The notes beneath the pieces are model-generated. The model ran no database searches. It was not told the origin of the DNA and saw nothing but the letters and a program-made list of their open reading frames with translations. This document shows positions 7,521-16,465 of a stretch of 64,000 bases of DNA, in pieces. Where the stretch lies: NCBI RefSeq assembly GCF_009907385.1, contig NZ_JAAATR010000112.1, positions 124,001 through 188,000 of the forward strand, read 5' to 3'. Source of the stretch: Atlantibacter hermannii. GTDB lineage: Bacteria; Pseudomonadota; Gammaproteobacteria; Enterobacterales; Enterobacteriaceae. Every line of letters starts with the position of its first letter. Positions within the stretch are counted from its first letter, which is position 1. A program made the translations under genes and the position numbers.

Positions 7521-9464
7521 ATGTCCTTATACAAACAGCTACTGATCGGTATTTGCCTGTTCACGCTGGTGATTTTTGGTGGGAATTTCTTCGTCTCGCT
7601 GGAAAGCTCGCGTGAACAATACCGAAACCAGTTAAGTGCTCATGCTCAGGATGCCGCCACCGCGTTGGGCGTCTCGTTAACCGCCAATATCGACGACCCG
7701 ACCATGGTGGAACTGATGGTGAGTTCGATTTTCGACAGCGGGTATTTTTCCCGCATTCGGGTTATCGATATTAAAACCGGTCAGGTCATCCAGGAACGCA
7801 GCGACGCACCGCAAAGCGCCGATGTGCCGGGCTGGTTCGCCGACCTGGTGCGTATCAACCCAGGCCAGGGCGACGCCATCGTTTCACGCGGTTGGGAGCA
7901 GGTAGCGCGCGTGGAAGTGGTCAGCCATCCGATGTTCGCGCTGAGCCGATTGTGGGACAACACCATCGGCAGCCTGATCTGGTTGATCAGCTGTAGCGTA
8001 CTTGGCCTGCTGGGCGCGATGCTGCTGCTGCGCCGACAGCTGCGCCCGCTCAACTATATCGTCGAACAGGCCACCGCCATCAGCCGCCGCGAGTTTCTTA
8101 ATCTTCCTGCCCTGCCGAAAACGCCGGAATTCCGCCGGGTCATTGAAACCATCAATATGATGGTGACTCAACTGAAGGCGCTGTTCAACGAGCAAGCCCA
8201 GCGCACCGAAGCCCTGCGCCAGGAGGCTTATCACGACAGCCTGACCGGCCTGAGCAACCGCCGCGCTTTTGATATTCATCTACAATCGCGCCTTAGCGAT
8301 GAAGAAAACGCGTCGGGTCATCTGATTCTGATCCGCTTGCAGGATCTGATGGGCCTGAACCAGCGCATGGGCGGAGCCAGGACCGATGAGCTGCTTAAAG
8401 CCGTGGCGAAAATTTTACGTAACGTTCAGCAACGCTTTTTCCACGGCGATGGGCTTCTCGCCCGGGTGCGTGGTGGGGAGTTTGCCCTCGTCGCCCCAAC
8501 GATCCTTCCCCAGGAGATGGAAACGCTGATGGCCGTGCTGGCCTCACAGTTTAAAACCCTGCATGAGACCGGGCTGAGCGATGTCACCCCGGTGGCCCAC
8601 TTTGCGCAGACGGATTTCTGGTATGGCGACACTTCACAGACGTTATTGGTCCGCGCCGATAACCTGCTGGCGATGGCAGAGACAGAGATGAGTTACTTCG
8701 CCAGCCAGTCCCGGGCGCTGGCGGTCATCAACGGCGACGATCACCACACCTGGTATAACCGTCTGGCGGCGGTGATGCAGTCGGAATCTTTCGCGTTGTA
8801 TTCACAGCCGGTTTACCAGTGCAACTCTCAGCAGGTGGTGCTGCACCATAAAATCCTGGCGCGCATCAAAGCGGAAAACGGCGAAATTATCCCGGCGGGG
8901 CGCTTTATGCCGTGGATCCACCGTCTCGGCCTGGGCAAGCGCATGGACCAGGTGATGCTGAAACAGACGCTGCGTGAAATGGCGAAGACGCAGGATAACG
9001 TCGCTCTGAGCATCAGCGGCGAAAGCGTGGCTGACGACGTCAGCCTTGATGCGCTGCTCAGCCCGTTAAAAAGCGTGCCGCAGCTGGCTTCGCGGCTGAC
9101 GCTGGAACTGGATGAAAATGAACTGCCCGACCCGGAACGCGTCAGCGCGATAATGTCCCGGCTGAAAGAGGCGGGCTGTAATCTGGGGATCCAGCATTTC
9201 GGCGGCCGTTTCCATCTTATCGGCAATCTGCCGCAGTGGGGGCTGGCGTGGATTAAAGTGGACGGCAGCTACATTCGCAATCTGAACAAAGAAGAAGATA
9301 AGAAACTTTTCATCCAGGCGATATATTGGGCCACGCGGCAGATCAATTTACCGCTGATCGCCGAGCGCGTTGAAACCATGGGCGAGCTGGCTGAACTGGA
9401 AAAAATCGGCCTTTATGGCGCGATGGGACGTTTCTTTGGCGACGCGAGCACGCTGCGCCCTTAA
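7521..9464 (+). CDS. lapD: LapD-type inside-out c-di-GMP receptor (LapD periplasmic domain, HAMP, degenerate GGDEF and EAL)
   Basis: A 647-residue inner-membrane protein. A first transmembrane helix (~6-26), a periplasmic LapD/MoxY domain with a GW at 124-125, a second helix (~150-169), a HAMP region, GGDEF (~230-400) and EAL (~410-645) follow in order. The GGDEF signature reads RGGEF (317-321) and the EAL signature reads KIL (444-446), so both enzymes are probably dead. That matches the LapD family, which binds c-di-GMP in the EAL domain and then traps LapG through a conserved periplasmic Trp. It starts 9 bases after lapG stops. Here it most likely decides whether LapG is free to cut the adhesin. 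Confidence 0.94.
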   Translation: MSLYKQLLIGICLFTLVIFGGNFFVSLESSREQYRNQLSAHAQDAATALGVSLTANIDDPTMVELMVSSIFDSGYFSRIRVIDIKTGQVIQERSDAPQSADVPGWFADLVRINPGQGDAIVSRGWEQVARVEVVSHPMFALSRLWDNTIGSLIWLISCSVLGLLGAMLLLRRQLRPLNYIVEQATAISRREFLNLPALPKTPEFRRVIETINMMVTQLKALFNEQAQRTEALRQEAYHDSLTGLSNRRAFDIHLQSRLSDEENASGHLILIRLQDLMGLNQRMGGARTDELLKAVAKILRNVQQRFFHGDGLLARVRGGEFALVAPTILPQEMETLMAVLASQFKTLHETGLSDVTPVAHFAQTDFWYGDTSQTLLVRADNLLAMAETEMSYFASQSRALAVINGDDHHTWYNRLAAVMQSESFALYSQPVYQCNSQQVVLHHKILARIKAENGEIIPAGRFMPWIHRLGLGKRMDQVMLKQTLREMAKTQDNVALSISGESVADDVSLDALLSPLKSVPQLASRLTLELDENELPDPERVSAIMSRLKEAGCNLGIQHFGGRFHLIGNLPQWGLAWIKVDGSYIRNLNKEEDKKLFIQAIYWATRQINLPLIAERVETMGELAELEKIGLYGAMGRFFGDASTLRP

Positions 9465-9514
9465 CCCACTCGGGCAACACGGGTTGCCCGGCTCACTCGA
9501 CGAAAGGAGCGAAT

Positions 9515-9856
9515 ATGCACTATATCGAACGGGATACCACAGGACGGATCATTCGGGTGGCGGCAACGCCTTTCGTTGGGATGACGGAAGAGCAGCAACA
9601 CACCACGCCGGAAATCAGCGAATGGCTTAAAAAGCAGGACGCGCGTACCGCCACGCTGCTGCAACTCCAGCGCAGCGACCTGGAAATGGTCCGCGTACTG
9701 GAAGACTTAATCGAAGTCCTCATGAGTAAAGGTGTTATCAGTATTACCGATCTGCCGCATGCCGCGCAGACGAAGTTAATGAATCGCGCCCAGGCGCGTC
9801 GTCAATTAAGCGGGCTGGAAGGATTAATTAACGACGATGATGAACAGTTAATTTAA
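9515..9856 (+). CDS. Small conserved protein often annotated as 'tryptophan synthase subunit beta-like'
   Basis: A 113-residue soluble protein beginning MHYIERDTTGRIIRV after a GAAAGGAG site. It has a mostly helical body (SDLEMVRVLEDLIEVLMSKGVISITDLP) and an acidic end (LINDDDEQLI). I recognise it as the short family present in Pseudomonas and enterics that databases label as tryptophan synthase beta-like. It lacks the PLP-binding lysine region and is about a quarter of the length of TrpB, so the label is misleading. It lies 50 bases after lapD and 320 bases before the adhesin. Its function is unknown. Confidence 0.75.
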   Translation: MHYIERDTTGRIIRVAATPFVGMTEEQQHTTPEISEWLKKQDARTATLLQLQRSDLEMVRVLEDLIEVLMSKGVISITDLPHAAQTKLMNRAQARRQLSGLEGLINDDDEQLI

Positions 9857-10177
9857 CTTAGGGACTTGTAGGGATATTGTTAATTAATTTTTATTAATTA
9901 TCACAAAACTACTAATTATGGTGGGCGGTTAAAATATATTCGCACCTGGCCCTTATTCATTGGGCCTTCCCGTATCCGTTCCCTTTCCTAAATGATTTAT
10001 CCCTTGAATATATCGCCCGAAAAGCGGTTTAATATCCTGGTCAAAACAGCGTAATTTCATATTTTATTATTATTGTCATTTTCATAAGAAATGCTTACTG
10101 ATGTCCCTTCAGATTAATCACGCGCGCAGCATAAAGGGACCCTCTAACAAAAATAAAAAATACCGAAGGAAGTTCAT
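9857..10177 (+). promoter_or_regulatory. AT-rich upstream region of the adhesin gene
   Basis: 321 bases without a gene. It is markedly more AT-rich than the flanking genes, with TTAATTAATTTTTATTAATTA-like runs at 9897-9920 and several A/T tracts, as expected for a promoter bound by H-NS or other nucleoid proteins. No clear terminator follows the upstream gene. A GAAGGAAG ribosome-binding site lies before the ATG at 10178. I cannot assign one sigma-70 promoter with confidence. Confidence 0.5.
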
Positions 10178-13100
10178 ATGAGTGGAGTAGTTGGCCTGGT
10201 TAAGGCAGTCATAGGACAAGTTTTTGTTGTTTCCCCCGATGGAAGCCAACGCCTGTTAATTGAAGGCGACAGAATATTTGAAGGCGAGCAAGTTCTGACC
10301 GGCGCAGCAGGCGCGGTAACACTTTCTCTCGCTGATGGTAAAACCCTCGATCTTGGCCGCGATACTGTATGGGATGCGAATGGCATCACCCTTCCTGCGG
10401 CCAGTGAACAATCCGACGTCGCCGCGCTGCAGCAAGCAATTGCCGACGGTATGGACCCGACACAAACCCTTGACCCAACCGCAGCAGGCCCGCAAGCAGG
10501 CGCAAGCGGCGGCGGCACCCCTGGCGCGGGCGGCGCGCATACTCATGTTGTGCTTGATCTGACTGGCGAAAGGGTTGATCCCAACGCGGGCTACCCTACG
10601 ATCGGCCTCGATTCGCCTGACGACGCGCCAGTAGAAGAACTTACGTTGTTGGATGCTGGTGCATCTGAACAACCCGCGGCAAACCCGGATAACAATGCGG
10701 GTACGGAGCCGACCGATCCTACAGAGCCGACGGACCCTACGGACCCAACGGACCCAACGGACCCGACCGATCCGACGGACCCGACGGACCCGACGGACCC
10801 AACAGACCCGACCGCTCCTACGGACCCGACGGACCCAACGGATCCGACCGACCCTACGGACCCGACGGACCCAACAGATCCTACGGACCCAACAGATCCT
10901 ACGGACCCAACAGACCCGACGGACCCTACGGACCCGACCGATCCTACGGACCCAACAGACCCGACCGATCCTACGGACCCGACGGACCCAGACGATGGTG
11001 ATGCGGACGCTGACTCCGACGCGGATGCCGATGCAGACGCTGACGCAGATGCCGATGCAGATTCGGACGCGGACGCTGATGCCGACGCAGACGCAGATGC
11101 TGACGCCGATGCCGATGCAGATTCCGACGCAGACGCTGATGCCGATGCAGACGCTGACGCAGATGCGGATGCCGATTCGGACGCGGATGCCGATGCGGAC
11201 GCAGATGCGGATGCTGACGCAGACGCAGATGCTGACGCAGATGCGGATTCCGATGCGGATTCCGATGCGGATTCCGATGCAGATGCAGATGCTGACGCTG
11301 ATGCGGATGCAGACGCAGACGCAGATGCTGACTCCGATGCAGATTCCGACGCTGATGCCGATGCCGATGCCGACGCAGACGCTGATGCGGATGCAGATTC
11401 CGACGCAGACGCTGACGCCGATTCCGATGCCGACGCTGATGCCGACGCCGATGCGGATGCGGATGCAGACGCGGATGCCGATGCAGACGCGGATGCTGAC
11501 GCGGATGCCGACGCTGATGCCGATGCGGATGCGGATGCGGATGCCGACGCCGATTCCGATGCGGACTCAGATGCAGACGCCGATGCCGACGCGGATGCCG
11601 ATTCGGATTCGGATGCGGATGCCGACGCAGATGCGGATGCTGATGCGGATTCCGACGCAGACGCAGATGCTGACGCAGACGCTGATGCAGATGCAGACGC
11701 GGATGCCGATGCGGACGCAGATGCGGATGCCGATTCCGATTCCGATGCGGACGCCGATGCAGATTCCGACGCGGATGCCGACGCGGATGCCGACGCAGAC
11801 GCAGACGCGGATTCCGACGCAGACGCTGATGCAGACGCGGATGCCGATGCAGACGCCGATGCCGATGCCGATGCCGATGCTGATGCAGATGCTGACGCGG
11901 ACGCGGACGCCGATGCAGATTCCGACGCAGACGCTGACGCGGATGCGGACGCAGATTCCGACGCCGATGCAGATTCCGACGCAGACGCCGATGCCGATGC
12001 TGATGCTGATGCTGATGCAGACGCTGACGCGGATGCCGACGCAGATGCCGATGCAGATTCCGACGCAGACGCTGATGCGGATGCAGACGCGGACGCAGAT
12101 GCGGATGCCGATGCCGATGCAGACGCCGATGCTGACGCTGACGCCGATGCCGATGCCGATGCCGATGCCGATGCAGATGCTGACGCGGACGCCGATGCAG
12201 ATTCCGACGCAGACGCTGACGCGGATGCGGACGCAGATGCAGATTCCGACGCCGATGCAGATTCCGACGCAGACGCCGATGCTGATGCTGATGCTGACGC
12301 TGACGCGGATGCCGATGCCGATGCAGACGCGGACGCAGACGCGGATGCCGATGCCGATGCAGATGCAGATGCAGACGCCGATGCAGACGCTGACGCTGAC
12401 GCTGATGCAGACGCTGACGCGGACGCCGATGCAGATTCCGACGCAGACGCTGACGCGGATGCGGATGCGGACGCAGATGCCGATGCCGACGCGGACGCTG
12501 ACGCAGATGCGGATTCCGATGCAGATGCTGACGCCGATGCAGATTCCGACGCTGATGCGGATGCAGATGCCGACGCAGATGCCGATGCGGATGCTGATGC
12601 CGATGCAGACGCCGATGCCGACGCCGATGCCGACGCTGACGCTGATGCCGATGCAGATGCTGACGCGGACGCCGATGCAGATTCCGACGCAGACGCTGAT
12701 GCGGATGCAGATGCTGACGCCGATGCCGATGCAGACGCTGATGCGGATGCCGACGCAGACGCTGATGCAGACGCAGATGCCGATGCCGATGCGGACGCAG
12801 ATGCCGATGCGGACGCGGATTCGGATGCCGACGCCGACGCCAATATCAAACTCGATGTCTCCGTCACGGTTTCTCAGACCGAAGTCACTACCGGCAGCAA
12901 AATTATTCAGGTTAACGGCGGTAGCGGTAACCCGGATGGCTTCGATATTCAGGATGGTAAGATCGTTGCTATCGGTTCCAACGTTCGCGTGTGGTTAACG
13001 CCTGATAGCCCGTATAACGGCATCGTGGGCGATACCCCGCCGACATGCGCCGATCCCGCTAACCAGATCAAGTATTACGATCAGTCCGGCAACGCGAACT

Positions 13101-14359
13101 CCAATTCGAGTAAATACTCGGATATCTTTGTGGTTGGCGATAAAACCGGTGGTTTCTATAAGCAGAGCGACTGGACCGGCGGCAAAGAGGATTTCAGGCC
13201 ATTAAACGGCATCACCGGTAACCGGGGTGACGCGGGTAAGGTCGGTAAAGATTATATCTTCGTTAAAGGCGACAGCACTGACTATAAAGTCACGTCGTCT
13301 TCCAATAACAATGCCAATAGCCAGGACAATACCTACGATGGGTTAAAGGTCACCGACAGCCACGGCAAAGGGCTGTACGGCAACTCTAACCAGATAGAAG
13401 GCGTGATCTTCGGCGACGGCGGCTCTACGACCAACCCCGGCACGACCACCACCGTTGTGGAAACCAAAGTTCAGCAGGTTTCGCTGGATGTTGACCTTAA
13501 CCTGTCCAGCGACCATAACGCCGAACAGCTGACGCAAATCAAGCTCACCGGTATTCCGGAAGGCGCGAAAGTCGTGGTCTCCGATGGCAGTACGGTGAGT
13601 TATAAAGATGGCTCCTATACCATCGACCTGCACAGCCCAACCTTTAAAGGGACCATCACCGTTGAGCTGGAAAAAGGCGTCGATCATCTGGGCGAGATCA
13701 AGATGGAGGTAGATTCTACCGCCAGCGAACACCACGACACCCACTTCACCTTTGATGGCGAAACCGGCGAGCAGACCAATGCGCCGGAGCCTGAGATGAT
13801 GTCCAGCCGGATGATGTTGGTGGACCATGACGGTGCTGATGCCGAAACCCATGACAGCGCGACGGAACACGACGTGCAGCATGACGCCGCGACGCCGGTT
13901 GCCGATGATCATGCCGCCCCGACGTTGCTGGTCGCGGAAGATGAGTTCAACCTCAGCCATATCGACAGCGACCAGACCAGTACACAGACCACTACGTTAA
14001 CACCGCAGCCTGACGCCTCACTCAGCAATCTGCTGGGCGATATGGAAGAGACGCATGCGGAGACGGCGGAGACGGCCCCGGCACAAACAAGCACGGCGAC
14101 CGCGCCCGAAACCAGCAGCAGTGCGGAACCTATCGTGCTGAGCGAAGTGCTGGCCGATACCGGTAGCAGCCAGGATCTGAGCTCGCTGATCAAGGTGGTT
14201 GAACAGGGCAACGGCACCCAGACCGTCAATGACGCGGCCCAGGGCCATGCCACGCCAGTTGCGGAAATCGCGCCGGTCAATCCTGCGGCCGATAGCTACC
14301 ATGGCGGCGATGAGTCGCTGATGGACAGCCTGATCGCCAAACCGGATCCTGTGTCGTAA
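10178..14359 (+). CDS. Lap-type cell-surface adhesin with N-terminal retention module and Asp-Ala/Ser dipeptide stalk
   Basis: A 1393-residue protein. Residues 1-~100 are a retention module ([20 protein letters not shown]...), which in LapA-type adhesins plugs the outer-membrane TolC-like pore during secretion. TAAG at 101-104 is a LapG cleavage motif. A Gly/Ala linker follows, then 32 TDP-type triplets (176-271) and 307 Asp-Ala/Ser dipeptides (275-888), making a huge acidic stalk. Residues 889-1393 are a non-repetitive, beta-rich then Asp/His/Thr-rich region. I see no Ig-like Bap repeats, von Willebrand A domain or RTX nonapeptides, which longer relatives carry. A type I secretion signal is presumably at the C-terminus. 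The secretion genes follow directly. Confidence 0.9.
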   Translation: MSGVVGLVKAVIGQVFVVSPDGSQRLLIEGDRIFEGEQVLTGAAGAVTLSLADGKTLDLGRDTVWDANGITLPAASEQSDVAALQQAIADGMDPTQTLDPTAAGPQAGASGGGTPGAGGAHTHVVLDLTGERVDPNAGYPTIGLDSPDDAPVEELTLLDAGASEQPAANPDNNAGTEPTDPTEPTDPTDPTDPTDPTDPTDPTDPTDPTDPTAPTDPTDPTDPTDPTDPTDPTDPTDPTDPTDPTDPTDPTDPTDPTDPTDPTDPTDPTDPDDGDADADSDADADADADADADADSDADADADADADADADADADSDADADADADADADADADSDADADADADADADADADADADADSDADSDADSDADADADADADADADADADSDADSDADADADADADADADADSDADADADSDADADADADADADADADADADADADADADADADADADADADADSDADSDADADADADADSDSDADADADADADADSDADADADADADADADADADADADADADSDSDADADADSDADADADADADADADSDADADADADADADADADADADADADADADADADADSDADADADADADSDADADSDADADADADADADADADADADADADADSDADADADADADADADADADADADADADADADADADADADADADADADSDADADADADADADSDADADSDADADADADADADADADADADADADADADADADADADADADADADADADADADADADSDADADADADADADADADADADADADSDADADADADSDADADADADADADADADADADADADADADADADADADADADADADSDADADADADADADADADADADADADADADADADADADADADADADSDADADANIKLDVSVTVSQTEVTTGSKIIQVNGGSGNPDGFDIQDGKIVAIGSNVRVWLTPDSPYNGIVGDTPPTCADPANQIKYYDQSGNANSNSSKYSDIFVVGDKTGGFYKQSDWTGGKEDFRPLNGITGNRGDAGKVGKDYIFVKGDSTDYKVTSSSNNNANSQDNTYDGLKVTDSHGKGLYGNSNQIEGVIFGDGGSTTNPGTTTTVVETKVQQVSLDVDLNLSSDHNAEQLTQIKLTGIPEGAKVVVSDGSTVSYKDGSYTIDLHSPTFKGTITVELEKGVDHLGEIKMEVDSTASEHHDTHFTFDGETGEQTNAPEPEMMSSRMMLVDHDGADAETHDSATEHDVQHDAATPVADDHAAPTLLVAEDEFNLSHIDSDQTSTQTTTLTPQPDASLSNLLGDMEETHAETAETAPAQTSTATAPETSSSAEPIVLSEVLADTGSSQDLSSLIKVVEQGNGTQTVNDAAQGHATPVAEIAPVNPAADSYHGGDESLMDSLIAKPDPVS
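10478..10489 (+). other. Codons for the TAAG motif, candidate LapG cleavage site
   Basis: ACC GCA GCA GGC encodes residues 101-104 (TAAG) directly after the retention module. In Pseudomonas LapA the LapG cut lies in a TAAG at residues ~107-110, so motif and position both agree. The cut itself is inferred. Confidence 0.75.
10703..10990 (+). repeat. 32 tandem 9-base units encoding Thr-(Asp/Glu/Ala)-Pro
   Basis: The array codes for 32 tripeptides, nearly all Thr-Asp-Pro, with Glu in the first and third and one Ala. Codons vary at third positions (ACG/ACC/ACA, CCG/CCA/CCT). Such Pro-rich runs usually form extended rods; here it joins the retention module to the acidic stalk. Confidence 0.92.
11000..12841 (+). 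repeat. 307 tandem 6-base units encoding Asp-Ala (sometimes Asp-Ser)
   Basis: The 1842-base array GAY-GCN codes for 614 residues of alternating Asp with Ala or Ser. Synonymous positions are strongly mixed. Every Ser codon is of the TCN type, one base from GCN. Larger blocks of about 230-290 bases recur: the same 18-base start occurs at 11909, 12191, 12425 and 12671. The peptide would be a long, highly negative, probably disordered stalk and possibly a calcium binder. Confidence 0.93.
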
Positions 14360-14371
14360 ATGTAAATATGG

Positions 14372-14405
14372 ACATCCCTCGTGGCGCGCTGCGAGGGATG
14401 TTTTC
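14372..14405 (+). terminator. Rho-independent terminator after the adhesin gene
   Basis: ACATCCCTCG and CGAGGGATGT are perfect 10-base arms followed by TTTTCC, 12 bases after the adhesin stop codon. Confidence 0.8.
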
Positions 14406-14551
14406 CTGATAATCGAATATAACGTTATTTAAAGCGTCCTCTTTTCTTCAGTTAATTTTCAAAACGTTAACTGCGAGGAGGGCTTTTTAGATAAAAACGC
14501 TCTGTTATTGCTTATCCAACAACAGGGAATAAGTACCACAAAGGAAGAATC

Positions 14552-15904
14552 ATGAATTACCGCAAGAACTTAATGTTAGGGCTTACGCTGCCTCTGATGA
14601 CATTAAGCCTGGCTCATGCCACCACGCTTGAAAATGCGATTAAACAAACGCTGGCTTCCCACCCTGAAATTAGCGCTTCCGCCAATAGCCGTTACTCCGC
14701 CGAACACGAATTGCAGGCGGCGAAAGGCGGTTATTTGCCGACGCTGAATCTTGAAGCAGGCACCGGCTGGGAGCAAACCGATAACGCGACGACCCGTGCG
14801 TTAGGCGATCACAAGCGCGATCTGAATCGCAGCGAATCGAGTATTAACCTGCGCCAGAATATTTTTAACGGTTTCGCCACTACCAGCGAAGTGGCGCGTC
14901 AGAAGGCCACCGTGAACTCCCGCGCGTATAACGTGATGGACACCAGCGAAACCACGGCATTGCAGGTGGTACAGAGCTATCTCGATGTACTAATGCGCGA
15001 AAAAATGGTGGCGCTGGCCCAGGAAAACCTGACCAACCACGAACGCATTTTTGATCAGATCACGTTGCGTACCGAGCAGGGCGTAGGCCGTCTGGCGGAT
15101 CACGAACAGGCGGAAGCGCGTCTGGCACAGGCGCGCAATAACCTGCTGACCGAACAAACTAACCTGGAAGACGCCCGCGCCAATTACCAGAGCGTCACCG
15201 GCATGGAAGCGGAAAACCTCTCCCTGCCGGCGAAATTCGCGGTGCCCGCGTCGCTGGAAGACGCCCGTAAAATCGCGCTGGATAATAGCCCGCTGTTGAA
15301 ACTGGCGGATTCCGATATCGAAGCCACCCGTCAGCAGTACGAAGCGGCCAAATCCCGCTTTTACCCGGAAGTGAATGTGGAAGTGGGCCGCACGATGGAT
15401 AACAACATTGACGGAACGCGCGGCCACAACCAGGAGTGGCAGGCGATGATGCGTATGCGCTACAACCTGTTCAACGGCGGCAGCGATAAAGCCACCCTTT
15501 CCTCTTACGCTTACCGCACCAAAGAAGCCCAGGACGTGAAGCGCAATGCGCTGCGCCAGCTGAATGAAGAGCTGCGCCTGTCATGGAACGCCCTGCGCAA
15601 TGCAGAACAGCAGGTGCCGATCGCCAAAGAATACGCCGATCGCAGTATGACGGTGCGTACCGCCTATCAGGAGCAGTTCAGCCTGGGGGATCGCTCGCTG
15701 CTGGATATGCTGGACAGTGAAAATGAAGTTTTCAGCGCCCAGCGCCGATATGTAGAATTGCAGTTTGTTGAAATGTTTTCGACCTACCGCATTAATGCGC
15801 GGATGGGCGAACTGTTGAAATCCATGTCGATTCAACCGCCGACTGCCGCACAGCCGCTGGACGGACAACAAACCACCCAGGCGGACTTACCCGATCTTCA
15901 TTAA
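14552..15904 (+). CDS. TolC-family outer-membrane channel of the type I secretion system (LapE/AggA-like)
   Basis: A 450-residue protein with a clear signal peptide (cut after about residue 23, SLAHA) and the two tandem outer-membrane efflux repeats of TolC, each with long helices rich in Ala, Gln and Glu (LENAIKQTLASHPEISASANSRYSAEHELQAAKGGYLPTLNL-type start of repeat one, LEDARKIALDNSPLLKLADSDIEATRQQYEAAKSRFYPEVNV-type start of repeat two, given in part). It is the likely outer-membrane pore for the adhesin and the partner that the retention module plugs. It has its own ribosome-binding site (AAAGGAAG) and is bounded by terminators on both sides, so its expression can differ from the adhesin. 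Confidence 0.92.
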   Translation: MNYRKNLMLGLTLPLMTLSLAHATTLENAIKQTLASHPEISASANSRYSAEHELQAAKGGYLPTLNLEAGTGWEQTDNATTRALGDHKRDLNRSESSINLRQNIFNGFATTSEVARQKATVNSRAYNVMDTSETTALQVVQSYLDVLMREKMVALAQENLTNHERIFDQITLRTEQGVGRLADHEQAEARLAQARNNLLTEQTNLEDARANYQSVTGMEAENLSLPAKFAVPASLEDARKIALDNSPLLKLADSDIEATRQQYEAAKSRFYPEVNVEVGRTMDNNIDGTRGHNQEWQAMMRMRYNLFNGGSDKATLSSYAYRTKEAQDVKRNALRQLNEELRLSWNALRNAEQQVPIAKEYADRSMTVRTAYQEQFSLGDRSLLDMLDSENEVFSAQRRYVELQFVEMFSTYRINARMGELLKSMSIQPPTAAQPLDGQQTTQADLPDLH

Positions 15905-15930
15905 GACGAACCGGTAACCCATTGAACCAG

Positions 15931-15970
15931 GCGCTATTTCATCTGTTGCGGATGAAATAGCGCTTCTTAC
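15931..15970 (+). terminator. Hairpin between the TolC-like gene and the transporter gene
   Basis: GCGCTATTTCATC and GATGAAATAGCGC are perfect 13-base arms around a 7-base loop, followed by TTCTTACTTT. It lies 27 bases after the TolC-like stop and ends 27 bases before the next ATG, so it may act as a full or partial terminator. Confidence 0.7.
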
Positions 15971-15996
15971 TTTGCCTGTCATCAGGTACGGCATAT

Positions 15997-16443
15997 ATGG
16001 CACTGATCAACGACATTACTGATATTCAGGATCTCTCGTCTGACGAGACGTTCCGTCACGACCCAAGACTCAATCATGACGATCCGCTGCTGGATTGCCT
16101 GATGGTTGTCTGCAAATTGCACGGTATTATTACCAGCCGCAATGTGTTGACCGCCGGTCTGCCGTTGCAGTCCAGTTGCCTGACGCTGAGCACCGTGCCG
16201 CGCGCCGCGCAGCGTGCCGGATTAAAAGCCCGGGTGATCCAACGCCCGGTGACGAAAATCACGGCGCTGTCGCTCCCCGCGATCCTGGTATTACATAACG
16301 GCCAGGCGGCGGTGCTGACGGCGCTGGAGGGCGATAAGGCCCGGCTGATGCCTGGCGAAACAAGGCGGCGCTATCACGCTGGAGATTGCCGAGCTGGAAA
16401 AACTCTACGCAGGCAAAGCCGTTTTTATTCAGCCGAAACATGA
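15997..16443 (+). pseudogene. lapB: 5' segment of a LapB-type ABC transporter gene (C39-like domain), separated from the rest by a frameshift
   Basis: The first ~120 residues match the N-terminal C39 peptidase-like domain of type I secretion ABC transporters (DPLLDCLMVVCKLHG, then ...LPAILVLHNGQAAVL). After the codons for MPGE near 16359 the frame turns into an Arg-rich tail and stops at 16443. In the +1 frame the same DNA reads GGAITLEIAELEKLYAGKAVFI, the expected continuation, and runs without a break into the transporter ORF. Joined, the two parts would make about 727 residues, the usual size for LapB. This is either a real frameshift mutation at about 16352-16364 or a sequence error. Confidence 0.85.
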
Positions 16444-16465
16444 ATTCGACAGCCAGCCGACAGCA

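Noticed and set aside
10591-12867. Long open frame on the minus strand of the adhesin (Ala-Ser-Glu repeats) and another in the +3 frame (Met/Arg/Thr-rich)
   Set aside because: Both result from the 6-base GAY-GCN array, which has no stops in several frames. They have no ribosome-binding site and no non-repetitive domain.
16340-16370. Programmed ribosomal frameshift in the transporter gene
   Set aside because: I see no slippery heptamer or strong downstream structure, and this family is not known to use frameshifting; mutation or sequence error is simpler.
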